64,000 nt of DNA from Simmondsia chinensis (taxonomy: Eukaryota > Streptophyta > Magnoliopsida > Caryophyllales > Simmondsiaceae): the NCBI GenBank assembly GCA_018398585.1, contig JAGTTD010000006.1:4042501-4106500 (forward strand). The letters are read 5' to 3'. Positions 35,296 through 48,400 of this stretch are shown here, in pieces; the first letter of the stretch is position 1; every line of letters starts with the position of its first letter. The notes beneath the pieces were generated by a model. That model searched no databases. It worked only from the letters and a program-made list of their open reading frames with translations, and had not been told where the DNA came from. Position numbers and translations under genes: made by a program.

Positions 35296-35902
35296 AAAAA
35301 AAATATATATATATATATAGTCTAGATAAATTTTAAATTGAAAAAGTGATGTCATATATGAATGCTGAACAAAAATTTTATTGTATCTTCATTAAAGGAT
35401 TAAAAAATTAAAATAAAAGTTTATGAAATAGAAAATTAATTCACCAAATTCAAAATAATAAAATACAATTTTCCGGAATTATTTTGTCAATATTTTCCTC
35501 AAATGATTTACTAAACACATCACGGCCTCATTTGATTGTCATATGAATTCCTATAAAAAGTTATATTTTTAAGAATTCAAATCTTGTTTCAACTTTTTAG
35601 TAAATGGGTAAAAAATATTTGATTGTCGTAATAAAAATAGAACTTTCTTCAAAATGTTAGTTAAAAATAAACAAATTAGAACTTACCTAAGAGAAATTAG
35701 ATAAGTTACTTCTTGTATTTTAAACGAATTAGAAATAGTTTAATAATGTTTATTTTCTGTATTCTATCTAAATTTTACTAATAAAACAAAAAAAAATTAA
35801 ATAACTAATTTTTATAAATTTATACTTTTTTCATCTACTTCTTGTAAATCAAATAAGGCCCAGGCATTAGAATAACAGCAAGGGGAGCAAAAAGCCAAGT
35901 AC

Positions 35903-36173
35903 AATAATAACAGACTCAGTGCCTCAAGGACTCCTGCATAAGTGGGGTCTGGGAGGGGTAGATGTGCGCAGCCTTACCCCTTAAGGGTGTAACTCTGCTA
36001 AGAGGCTGTTTCCAAGGACCCTTAACCTTTAGAGAATTGGAAACACGAGGACTTCCCAGGAGGTGACCTATCCTGGTACTACTCTTGCCTGGTACTACTC
36101 TTGCCCAAGAACATGTAATTTTAGAGTTTTAATGGGATTCTGTTGTATTAGTACCTGGTAAATGAACCCTATA
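35903..36173 (-). mobile_element. 5S-headed SINE (head type B) with 16-bp internal duplication
   Basis: 8-bp target duplication CCAAGTAC at 35895-35902 and 36174-36181. On the minus strand it starts with TTCATTTACCAGGTACTAAT, closer to the true 5S 5' end than type A. A 16-bp unit (CTGGTACTACTCTTGC on the plus strand) is tandemly repeated at 36073-36104, inside the 5S head. Confidence 0.87.
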
Positions 36174-36528
36174 CCAAGTACCTATATTAAAAATATGATT
36201 AGCACGTGCATCTCACGCGCCATAAAGCTGCTGGCGCGCCGTCCTTTTATGGAAAAATGGAGGTGTTAAATACTGAAGTCGGTGCAGAAAGTTGTGGGCT
36301 GTGGGCCGGGCCCACAACATTTAGCTCCCTTTTTGGCTGGAATAAAATTGCTTACATATTTTGTTTTTGGTAAATTATATGTTACTATTATGAGATTTAA
36401 TGTATTCATTTTTAGTTTATAAATTTTATAAAATAACTTTTAGGTTCAAAAAATTGCATAAATTTAATAAAATAATATAAATAGCGATATGTAACGGTAC
36501 AAAATAGACCCCGCTTTTATTCATTTCA

Positions 36529-36705
36529 TAGGGGTGTAAATAGTCGAGCTCGCTCACGAGTTGACTTATAAAGCTCGAAAAGCTTGGCTCACTTTGAACT
36601 CGAGCTGAGCCAGATCATTTAGCTTATCGAGCCAAGCTCGAGTCTAGTGAAGTTCGAGCTCGTAGGTTCGCGAGCCTAAACTAACCCAAGCAAGCTAATG
36701 AATAA
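36529..36705 (+). mobile_element. Truncated hAT-type non-autonomous element
   Basis: Left end TAGGGGTGTAAATAGTCGAG with a GAGCTCG-rich interior, as in the family at 31767. The right inverted end is absent. Another such left-end fragment lies at 10724-10895. Confidence 0.65.
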
Positions 36706-36879
36706 TAGTTAAAAACTTGTCGTCATTTTTGTAAACCCGTCATTCTGTTGCTATTTCCCTCATCGCACACAGGAACCACATTCCTATGACATTACTAACG
36801 AAGAATAGTTGATGAAATGACTATTTTTCACTGTTATATATTGCTACTTGGACTATTTATTAATATGTGTAATTTTTTT

Positions 36880-37317
36880 GAGCCATTGCCCAAAATAACA
36901 CAAAAATAAAAAATATTTTCTAAACTAGCTTTTTAAAAAAAATATTTCCCCAAATGACATCCATGTCATCTTTTTTTTATTTTTTTACACATTTATAAAT
37001 TTATAATATTTTATGTATTATAATAAATAAATTAAACTATATTATTTATTAAATTTTATATAAAATTATTTGTAGACAAATTTATTCTAAATATTTAATA
37101 AATAATTTATTTTAATTTATTTTGTTGCGATTAAGAAAGTATTATAAATTTAAAAACTTATAAATATATTAAAAATAAAATAAGGAAGTAAAAAAAAGTA
37201 AAAATAAAAAATAAAAAAGTTAAATTATGACATGAATGCCGTTTTGGGAAATATTTTTCTTAAAAAGCTAGTTTAAGAAATATTTTTTTATTTTTGTGTT
37301 ATTTTGGGCATTGGCTC
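36880..37317 (+). mobile_element. Mutator-like foldback MITE (438 bp)
   Basis: Perfect 9-bp flanks AATTTTTTT at 36871-36879 and 37318-37326. Inverted ends run about 75 bp (GAGCCATTGCCCAAAATAAC versus GTTATTTTGGGCATTGGCTC). Confidence 0.85.
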
Positions 37318-37551
37318 AATTTTTTTGACAAAAAATTTATTTCACTAACTTTACGATATAAAATTAATATATCAAGCCTCATAATACTAATATATGATTT
37401 CCTCTTTAATCTATTAGTCAGTCTAACCAATTTGTTAAGTCCAAAATCTAGAGTCTTATATCATCACTTTGATATATGAGGTCATTCGATCTACAATATT
37501 ACAATTTATTTTATGATGTATTTTTTTTGCAAAATACAATCAATAAATTAG

Positions 37552-37793
37552 TAGTAAAAAAAAGAAAAAGGTAACATTTTCAGTGCCCCAAGGGCTCCTG
37601 TTTAAGCAGGGTCTGGGGGGTGGATCTACGTAGCCTTCTCCTTTCAAGGTGTTACCCTGAAGAGAAGCTGTTTCTGAGAACCCCCAATCTGAGGGGTGCA
37701 ACATGAGAATTTCTAAGGCGATCACCCATCTTGGTACTACTCTCATCTAGCTATAATAGGATCCGATACTTGAGTGTTGGTACCCTCTTAGGT
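37552..37793 (-). mobile_element. 5S-headed SINE (head type A) with internal 5S deletion
   Basis: Perfect 14-bp target duplication AATCAATAAATTAG at 37538-37551 and 37794-37807. On the minus strand it starts ACCTAAGAGGGTACCAACAC. The 5S part is shortened between the GGATCC block and the GAGAGTAGTACC block. The rest matches the family. Confidence 0.9.
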
Positions 37794-38597
37794 AATCAAT
37801 AAATTAGCTGTGATATGGGTAAAAGCATTATTTTACTGCAACTAAATTAAATAATTTAAAAATAAAATTTATGAATTAAAAAATAATTGCAATATATTAA
37901 TTAAAGGTAATTAAAAATATAATTTCCCCTTTTTTTTAGCTATTATTGCTGACATATAAAAGACATATAATTGAAGAATTTTGGCTGGAATATTTGACCC
38001 CTTTTGTTTGTTTAGGCCCTCTTCTTGCCTTTCTTTACTAATATTTTAATACATGAAAGTCCATCACTTAAATATACTATATTTTGAACATTTATTATTT
38101 AAATATATTAATATTTTAATGTTTACAATAAGATATTATAAAATTTTTAAATGTTTTTCTCTTTGATATCCTATGTGAAAATCGGGTGAATTTTGGTATA
38201 ATCTTATACAAATTTTCACTATAAAATGTTGATATACACATAATTAAAATTGCATATATAAGTCAGGTAAGTTTTGTCAATACAAATGCATCAAATTCTG
38301 ATATAAGATATATATTCAATGTTGAAATAATGTCATACCACCAATTTTTTGGGCAAAAAAATGCCAAATTCTTACTAAGAATGCCAGATGTTATCGGGAT
38401 TATATTTCACATCAATATTTTTCAGCGAAAATTTGCCAAGTGTTAAATTTCACCGAGTCTTCAGCCGATTGATGGAGTTACATGAGATTTGTGTATAAGC
38501 ACAAGCGAGGTTTTATTTTAAAACCAAATATTTTCTTTTCCAATTCCTGTATAAAAATTCTTACTAGATTCTTTTTTCCAATTAGTATTATGTGAGT

Positions 38598-38945
38598 TTT
38601 GGAGGGTTAGTATAGGGGTAGCCGATTTAGTGACTTAGAATATAGAAGCTTATTATTCCTAACACTAGTGTTTCTAAACGTATATATCTTCTTCTTTGGT
38701 ACACTTATTTGCTTATTTGTCTACTTGCCTATTATTTATCATGCAATTGCCTTCTATTGAGTTTTGCTTCGTAATGCTTGCCTTGCACTATGTTTTGCTC
38801 TTATGTTTTGTTGCTCTTATGCTTCCATGTTGCCATGCTCTTCATGTTGGGGGTCTTCGAACATAGCCTCCTTTTATAGTGTACATCCATCTCTCCAGAC
38901 CTTACTTATGCAGGAGCTTTTGAGACACTGAGACTGTTATTGTTA
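38598..38945 (+). mobile_element. Long tail-bearing insertion with unidentified head
   Basis: 12-bp repeat TATTATGTGAGT lies just before and just after, at about 38586 and 38946. The right 120 bp are a diverged shared tail (GTTGGGGGTCTTCGAACATA, ending in GTTATTGTTATT). The left 230 bp are pyrimidine-rich and not identified. It ends about 360 bp upstream of the RHD3 start. Confidence 0.65.
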
Positions 38946-39305
38946 TTGTATTATGTGAGTCTTCTTTAATCGTATCACTTGTCTTTTTTAGGTGTGAAAT
39001 TAAAATTTTCAATAATTTTTTAAAATTATATCTAAAATTTAGGTAATTTTTTTGTAAAATTTGATTTTTTTTTTCTTTTCTTGTTTATTGGAAAAAAAGA
39101 ATTAATCAAAATTGAGGCAAGTGAAGGCCACTTTCGATCGTTGAAGAATACACAGCAAATTGCTCTCGTTTTTGAGAATCCTTCCCTCTTGGAGATCATC
39201 GTCGCCTTCACTCTCTCTCTACCCCCTCGATCTCAATCGAAAGTGTCCCTTTTCGAACCCTAATCCATCGAAATCAAGATTGGATTTTGATCAAACCCTA
39301 AACCC

Positions 39306-39379
39306 ATGGGTATCTCTCTTTCTCTTGCTTCAACCTATAGTGATTTGATTGATTGCATTTATTCTTTTACGTTACGTTG

Positions 39380-39412
<33 letters not shown>

Positions 39413-42400
39413 TTATTTCCCAGTTTAGGGTTAATTATTGCTGTGATTTTTCCTATCAGTTTTTGGGCAATTCGATTCAGACTTTCATAACTTGTGTATA
39501 TAAATCTCATTTTCATGAATTTTGATCTAGGGTTTAGCTTGTGGAAAGTGAAAGTTTTGATTTTAAATCATGGGTTTGTTGACTTTGGATCTTGAAGCGT
39601 GTTCGGTCTGGTTCATATGGTAGAGAAAGTATTCATATTGATGAATGGGACGGTCAAAAAAATGAAACTTTGATTTGAGATATTGTATGATTGTTCTGTA
39701 ATAAGGGTATGGAGTTACAATAATGCCCTAAATAGGTCCGTAAACATTCGGTCTCATGCTTGGAGGTAGGTATCCTCACCACTGCACCAAACTTAAGAGC
39801 TCGATAACTTATAAGATTTGCTTGTTGAGTTTGGAGGATGAGTACTATTTCTTATATAACTAGGTCCATGAGGATTTGTTGAGGTGAGAGCCTGTTCTGA
39901 TTTTTTTCTTTTAGTAACTTTCAGTTGGGAATTGTTGGTCTAATAATTCAAACTTTTCTTCCCCCACCTTTTCTTTTTTGGTAAGTTAGTGAGATATATA
40001 GAATAAAAGAAAAAAAAGTAGAAAAATACAAGAGGCATACACCCAAGTCAAGGTAGAAGCCTACAACAGGTAACAAAGGTGAAAGACTATGTCCTCAAAA
40101 CAACAGAGTACCAAAGCGCTACAAAGCGACAACAAAAAAGAAAACTAGGGCTCAAACCCCCCATTGCCGAAGTAGTGAGGCGTGGTGCTGAACACCTCTA
40201 AAGGAAGGAGGTGCAAGTAAGCGACTCGTAGACAAACCTGTGATCTCCTGATCAAAATTGAATTGTGCCTCTTGTTGAATAACAGTTCAATTTTTATGTT
40301 ATCATGTGGTTTGTGAAATGTGTTTATGTAGATAACTGTTTTAGGAAGCAGTTGTAATGGTTTGTTGTTTGTTTGGATGTTTTCTAACGACTATCTGTTT
40401 TTTTTTCATATGGTCCCTTTTGGAGCTGTTGCACTAGAATGACCAAATTTGATCTCTTTTTGTTCCATAGATGTGTTAGAGAAGAATGTCATTATTGCAA
40501 TTTATGTGGATTGGCACTTGTATGGCTTTGTATCCGTTTCTGGATGAAGTTTTGTGTTGCTTCAGTTATACTTCATGTGCATCCATGTTGAAATTCGTAA
40601 TGAAGTTCAGTCAGGGCCATCAATGTTTCCCGTACTAAACTATTTTTCTCTTCCTCAGATAATGATACTGGCTGTTCTTCCACCCAGCTTATTGATGGAG
40701 ACGGCACATTCAATGTTGCCGGTATAGAGAAGTTTATGAAGGAAGTGAAGTTGGCGGAATGTGGGCTTTCATATGCTGTGGTCTCCATAATGGGCCCACA
40801 AAGCAGTGGTGTGTATTGTTATTCTTCTAGTCGTAGCATATTTATGGATTGCCATCAAGGATAAATAAGGCTTCAGTATGTCTATTTCGAAATTGCAAGA
40901 ATGTATTTCCTTGGATTGATGACTATCTATTTCTCAATGAGATGGAAATCTTTGGATTGTTGAATTTATTTTTTTCTTAATCTGTTGGAAAACTATTCTG
41001 ATTTGGACCATTGGATCGCTTCTATGAACAATTATCAGCTATATTCTTAAAGTTAGATGCACTACAATCATGTAGCCATCACACATGTAGTATGCATACT
41101 ATTTATGCTTTATTAAAAAATTTCTAAGTTGTTCATTGCATCTCCCTCTAGTAATTTACATAAGACGTTTGTGGTTTTGCAAGTTTATTACTCATGTTCT
41201 GCCTTCCTCTCTATCTTGACAGGAAAGAGTACTTTATTGAATCATTTGTTTGCAACCAACTTCAGGGAGATGGATGCGTTCAGAGGAAGGTAACTTATTA
41301 TACGCTTATAACACTGTGTTTGTTTTTCAAAGAGAAGTTCGAAACTGACAAGTTGCTGTCCTTTCCAGATCTCAAACCACCAAAGGTATTTGGTTGGCAA
41401 GATGTGTTGGTATTGAACCTTGTACACTTGTGATGGATTTGGAGGGTACAGATGGACGAGAAAGGGGAGAGGTAATTGCAGTACCTTAGATATCATCATT
41501 AACATCTGCTGTGTAACCCGCTCTTTTATAATCCTTGTTGGTTCTGTATACTTCGTGATGACAGATTTACTCTCTTATGTTGGGCCTTTGTATGCAGTAA
41601 GATGAAACGCCTTGTCTACAAAGTTAATAACTGTGCGTCTTTATGCTTGTTCTGACCTTTGTGGATGCTTATGGTTTCTTTCCGCACGCTATGTTTTATA
41701 GCATTGTGATTAGGATCTAGGGACCCAGTTATAATCTTTATCATTCAAAGCATGACTTTTTGTATTGCGTATCAGAAGCATGTTGATGATCTTTTTCTTT
41801 GACTAAATTGTGCAATGATTTGTTTTGTAACTAAAATGGCTGGTCTGTTTCTTTATCAGATGAGTGGAAATTTGTCTTTGTTTTTTGTAATGGGTTATTT
41901 TATTATGTTGTTTATTTACATATGAACGTAGTACTGAATACTCCTTGAATCACATCATCTTTATGCGAAATTGTAACTGAAAGAATGATGCAGTGCGTAC
42001 TTACATTTATGTGCTTTGTTATCTACTCCAGGATGATACCGCATTTGAGAAACAGAGCGCCCTATTTGCCCTTGCTGTTTCAGATATAGTGCTCATAAAC
42101 ATGTAAGCTAATGGACTTCTCATTTATTTATGTGACGGCTCTTTTATATCTAAGGCAATTGTTTTCTCCATAACCTATAGGTGGTGCCATGATATTGGCC
42201 GTGAGCAAGCAGCCAATAAACCTCTTTTGAAGACTGTTTTCCAGGTGATTCATGGCTGCCTGTTGTATTTCCTTTTTACTTCACGTGTATGGTTTAATAG
42301 CGATTACATGACTCAGGTTCTGTTGACATTGCTGAAGGGTTGATGGTTATACATTATGGTTCTTTCTTGTAGGTCATGATGCGGTTGTTTAGCCCACGTA

Positions 42401-45400
42401 AAACAACTCTGATGTTTGTCATTCGTGATAAAACCAGGGTGAGTTCATTTTTTTTGACCTAGTGTAATTAGAAGACTCTTAAGGGATAATGGGCTCCTTC
42501 CACCCACAAAAAGAATCTTGTTTTACATAGTTATTGTATGGGTTTATTTATGTCTATATTATATTACTTGATTAATATGATGTGTGTAGATCAGTACATA
42601 CACAGCACACATTGTGCATCGCATATCTAATATAAGTCATTGGTTTTCTTATCAGACACCACTTGAAAATCTAGAGCCTGTTTTGCGCGAAGATATTCAA
42701 AAGGTGATGGATTGATGGTTTTATTGTTACATTGTTAACCATGAAGTTATTCTTGTAACTGACTGTTTAAATTTCTTTTTTCCTAGATATGGGATTCAGT
42801 TCCTAAGCCACAAGCGCACAAGGACACACCATTGAGTGAATTTTTCAATGTAAGATCTCTTTAAATGAAGTTGGTCCTGCTTTTGGTTTAGGAGAAACTC
42901 CTTAATCTCTCTTCTGTACAAATCTATCAGGTTGAGGTTGTGGCTCTTTCTAGTTACGAAGAGAAGGAAGAGCTGTTTAAAGAACAGGTACATCTCATTT
43001 TCTGCATGTTCTTCTCTGAAATACCTGTAGAGTCAAGTGATGCTTACCAGAAAAAGGAAGCAATAGTCAAGAAGTCCAGTCTTTCACTCTTTCCATTCCC
43101 TAAAATTTTTTGCTAGGTTGGGTTGACCAATAAAATCGTGGGCGAATTATCTTTTGTCCTTGCTCAACAGAAAATGGAAACCTCATATGAGGAATGTCTA
43201 AAAGCTGAATGATTTAGCTAAGCAAAGGCATCTTGCTGCTTATTATTAAAGGTTACATCCTGTAGATGTTGTGTCAATGAATTTTCTTGTTATTGGCCCA
43301 TCCCATCCCCTGAAAGAAAATAGGGAGAAACCACAAACAGCTGACTTTTAGACATGAATCTGACTAAAATGTTATTGGAAAGGTCGCTAGTTTAAGACAA
43401 CGGTTCTACCACTCTATAGCACCTGGTGGACTTGCTGGAGATCGTCGGGCTGTGGTTCCTGCTTCTGGTTTCTCATTTAGTGCACAGCAAATCTGGAAAA
43501 TCATTAAGGAGAACAAGGATCTTGACCTCCCTGCACACAAGGTGAGTACCTGAGTACTTGACATTAGTTATGCAAAAGTTGTGTTATGTTCTTAATGTGC
43601 ATCGTTGTCAGGTCATGGTGGCTACAGTTCGTTGTGAAGAAATTGCCAATGAAAAGTTCCATGGTTTTACCGAGAACAAGGTGCTCTATTTAGAAATCAA
43701 TCAGATCATTCTGATTCAGAAGCTGACATTGTCTCCTGGATGGCTTACATTCTTTTTTCTGCCTGTTTGTAGGATTGGTGCGAATTAGAAGAGACTGCAC
43801 AGTCTGGTCCTGTCCCAGGCTTTGGGAAGAGACTCAGTGCGATTCTTGAAAGATGCTTATCAGAGTGAGTATTTTGGCCATGTTACATGTTCATGATTCA
43901 TAGGCTGATGTTTTCTCAGACATACTGTTTGCTTGGTGATCGTACTGAGAGGCCCAGAGAGTGGTATCTTCAAACATTATTGTTACTGTTGATAGTTCTT
44001 TTTCTTTTCTCCTTTTGTTTTTTGGGGTTGGAAGCTTTAATTCATCTCCAGAGTGGGTGAGGAATATGGAATTCATTTTTTTCCTATGAAATGGGTGGCA
44101 GTGTCAGGTTAATACTGCTATAAGTTTGTTACAGTTGGTGGAAAAAGAAACTGTAGTGTCCAAGGACCATTTGTAAGAATTTCTTCCAGTGGAGATTGAA
44201 AAAAACAAAAAAAAGGGAAAAAGGAAAATACGAGTAAAAGAATAGTTCAAAAATACTGCCAGTTCTTCATTTTGTTTGTTACCTATGCAAATGGTTATTC
44301 AAGGGATCATAAATTTTACCGGATGTCTCCAAAGAGAGCGATCTTAAATAGTTTCTTTATTACTAACACGGGATTATTATTCTCTCTGAAGTGGCCATTT
44401 TGAGGTGTAATATGATGGTTATTGTGAAAAGTGACTGAAGTAATCATGCCTCAAGCATTAGGTGCTTATATATTTGCTGTTAGGCTGTCTGTGATTGTAT
44501 TCGTGCTTGATGCTTCTGTTTTGTACAATATGTAATCTAATGTGTTTTTCCTCTTTTCAGCTATGACACGGAGGCTGTCTATTTTGATGAGGGTGTAAGA
44601 ACAGTAAAGAGAAAGCATCTGGAAGAGAAATTGTTGCAGGTTTAATCCTCTACCCTCTTATTTTAGATTAAACTTCACTGTTCGGGGTTCATAGTAGAGG
44701 TGATGAAACCGGTGAATTAATCATCGACACTTTGTATGTTCATGTGTCAGCTGTGTCGTGTTCTAGATATCTTGAAGGAAGTTGTTGATTCTCCTAGTTG
44801 CTCATTACAATATAGCTAATAAATTTTTTTCATCAGAAATGACCAACTTGCGAAAGTTATATGTGCATTTAGAGCTAATTACAGGATAGCCAGCCTGATT
44901 TCATGAATACCCATTTGGTGTATGTGTATTAGCATTGAAAAAAGGCTCTCTATTGTGTTAGCATTGTATTGTAATTAAGGGTGGCAAATTTGACACGACA
45001 AGATAGCATGATATGAACACGACACGAAGATAGAGGGATGGGTCGGGGGTTTTGAGGTGATGTTGAATTTGTGTTGACCCATTTAACCCGTTTAGGTAAT
45101 TGGGTTGAGTTTGGGTTTGACCAGTGTAATCCGTTTTTGACATGATTGACCTGTTTATTTGGTTATGTTAGTCATTTGAGTGGTATATTACTATTATTCT
45201 ATATATATTTTTGGAAGATAAGATAATTTGAATTATATTCAGTAATATTAATTTGATAGTTTATTTTAACAATTATAAATATGGCAAGTATTTATTTCTA
45301 GTATCAACCATGAAATGTATTATTGACACGTTTGTAGTTGAAAAACTAGCATGTAATAAAAAATTCACCAATATAATTAATTGTAAATTATAGAAAATCC

Positions 45401-48400
45401 TCCCGTCTTTTGCTTCAAAAACAGAAACCCCTCCTTACAATTAAAAGCACTCACAAAACCCCCTCACTTTTAAAAATTTATCACTTAACCCCCATGCAAC
45501 TTTTTTTTGATCATGTTGCCCCTCAAAAGTGAGGGGGTTAAATGTTTAATTATATTTTTAGGAGGGGGTTTTGTATTATTAGGCAAAAATTGGAAAAAAA
45601 TTATGTTTTTCGCAATAGAATTAAGAGAATTTTATATATTTATGAAAAATATAATTGTTTTAATTAATTATAGTAATGATATTATAAGTTTAGAAGATAA
45701 AAAATATTTTTAAAACTTTCATAAAAATATTATAAGATAAAATATGATATTTTTGTTGATATTATAATATCACTACTATATAATTAATTAAAATAATAAC
45801 TTTTATAAATATAGAAAACCCCTTTTTTCCTATAAATATAAAAAAATTCTTATTTTTCCTCAAAACATAAAATCCTACCTAAAAATAAAATTAAATACTT
45901 AACTATTTTATTTTGAGGGGCAAAATTGTCAAAAAAAATTGTTTGGGGGCAAAGTGATAATTTTTTAAAAGTGAGGAGGTTTAATGAGTGGTTTTATTTG
46001 TGAGGAGGGTTTTCTGTTTTTGAAACAAAAGTCAGGGGGTTTTCTGTAATTTACCCTATAATTAAATGGGTAACCCATAGGTTACTTTTTTAATAATTAA
46101 GTTGGGTAAGGATTGAGAGTACTTCACCCGTTTAATAAACGGGTTGGGTTCGGGGTGACTCCATTTCTAAGACCCCTAGCATAACACAAACACGACAAAT
46201 TTCCCACCCCTGATTGTAATTCGCAAATGACAATAAGAATGAGTTACCCAGAACTGAAAAAACTGATCATGTAATTATGCTGTCCCAAACTTTAGCTGTG
46301 TTTTATGGTTATTCAAACTCCATCTCTTCCGCGCTTACTACTTCATGCAGAAGCGTGTTAAGGTGTCTATGTCATCCATTTGATCCACTTTCTGTTAAGT
46401 AAGCTCAAATATGGGTAGAGATGGCAATCGGGTCATTTGAGTTGGGTTCGGGTGAACCCATTCGGGTTTGGGTCATTTCAGGTTTATAATAAACTCGGGT
46501 CGGGTCGGTCTCGGGTCGGCCCATTCAGACTTGGGTCACTTTTGGGTTTTACTTGAACGTAGGTCGGGTTGGGTCTAGGTCAAGTAATTTTGAGTTTGGG
46601 TCACTTTAATTTTGAGTGGTCTTGGGTTTGGGTCAATCTTGGGTCATGTTGTATAGGTTTTAGGTCTTCATAATCATACTATTTAGTGCCTTGGTGGTAT
46701 GAACCAATTATAAAAGTTTAAATTATACCAAATAATTTATATTTTTACTAATATATTTGTTATATTATAAATATAGGTGCCCAATAATATGTTATGAAGT
46801 TCAATTGTATTTTTGACAACTAATAATTCTCATTGATTTTAACGACCTTGGGTAAATTTAGCATTCAGGTTGGGTTGGGTTTGGATTCATGTCAGTTTGG
46901 GTTGAGTTGGTTCAGATCAATGGTGGGTTGGGTCAGGTCAAATTGGTGTTAAGTTATTTTTAGGTCAGGCAAAGAACGGGTCGGGTTAGTTGCAGTTCGG
47001 GTCATTTCAGTTTCGGATTCAATTATTTACGACATATTTTCAATTCGGGTCAGGTCGGTTTACGGGTTTTTCAGGTCGGTTTTTGGGGTCAGGTTGTAGA
47101 AGGAGAAAAAGGGCATGACCAAGTCCAAATACGTGTCACCAGATTCTATTTGCCATTGATATCCAGACCATGATCTAGGCAGTCTTAACACTAGGTAGTG
47201 CACTTATCTGTTGTTTAGTTGCTTCCAGATTATTCGCCTATTATGGTCCATGTACTATTTGTTTTACTATGTGCCTTGTAGTTGTCTTCTGTGGTTTTTT
47301 TTTTTTTTTTTTTTTTCAACTGCTAGTTTAACGCGGTGTCCTAAGCGAATGCTTTGTGGCTTTCATGGTTTCCAGGATACCATGATCTCATGACGACTCG
47401 ATTTTTAGGATGGGGGATCCTCGGAAGCAGCCTCTCTTCCACCCGGAAGGGGGAAGGCTGCGTACATCCCCCCCCCCAAGACCCTGCTTCGTGCGGGAGC
47501 CCCTGTGGCACTGGGACTGTTGTTGTTGTTGTATCCAGACCATGATTTTGCATGCCATTGTATATGGATACTATTTCCATGTAATGGACCGCACTTAGTC
47601 GACGAAGTCGTAGTCTGGTTCTTATTTCTAATACTACTACTGTGCATTTTATGTGAGCATAATGTGGTACCCTCCTGAGTATCCAAATCCGGCACCCAAA
47701 ATGTGCAATGCATTAGATAATGTAAACCCTTCTGGACCTTCTCTGCACGGTTCTACATATTTTTGTGCACAATTGGAAACACAGGATCCATGCACCGTAT
47801 CCCATCAGTGCTGGACAAGACTTTGGGACAAGACTTCGTATCTTTTGGTCACAATGTATAGCTGACCCAAAGTTCCCCAAACATTAGACCATGAAAGATG
47901 AACTGTCAGCTCTGACAATTTGAAGTTCTTCCCATATGCTTCGATGCTTCAGCATCATATTGTTCTTTGGTTTCTCAACTAATGCATGTCGGAATAGAGG
48001 AATTGATCTTAACAGAAAGCGAAAAAAAAAAGAATCCATTTTCTGTTTTTGCATTTATGTACTATTCTTATTTTATATTATAGGAGTATTTCTGTCTATT
48101 TCATGTACTTGCATTTCTGTACTCTGCTCCTTTCCAATTTTCTTGCTTGTTTTCTGTCATAGTCTATTGATATCATTCTTCACGAGGACACATTCCTTCC
48201 GTACTGATGGTAATGATGATTCAATGTTTGCCTTCTGATTTGTTAGCTCATTCAACCAGCATTCCAGTCCATTTTGGGGCATCTTCGATCTGGTACCTCG
48301 GATAAATTTAAGCAAGCCCTTGACAGAGCTTTAAATGAAGGGGAAGCATTTTCTGCTGCTACTTATCGTTGCAGAGAGTCTTTCATGAAACTATTTGATG

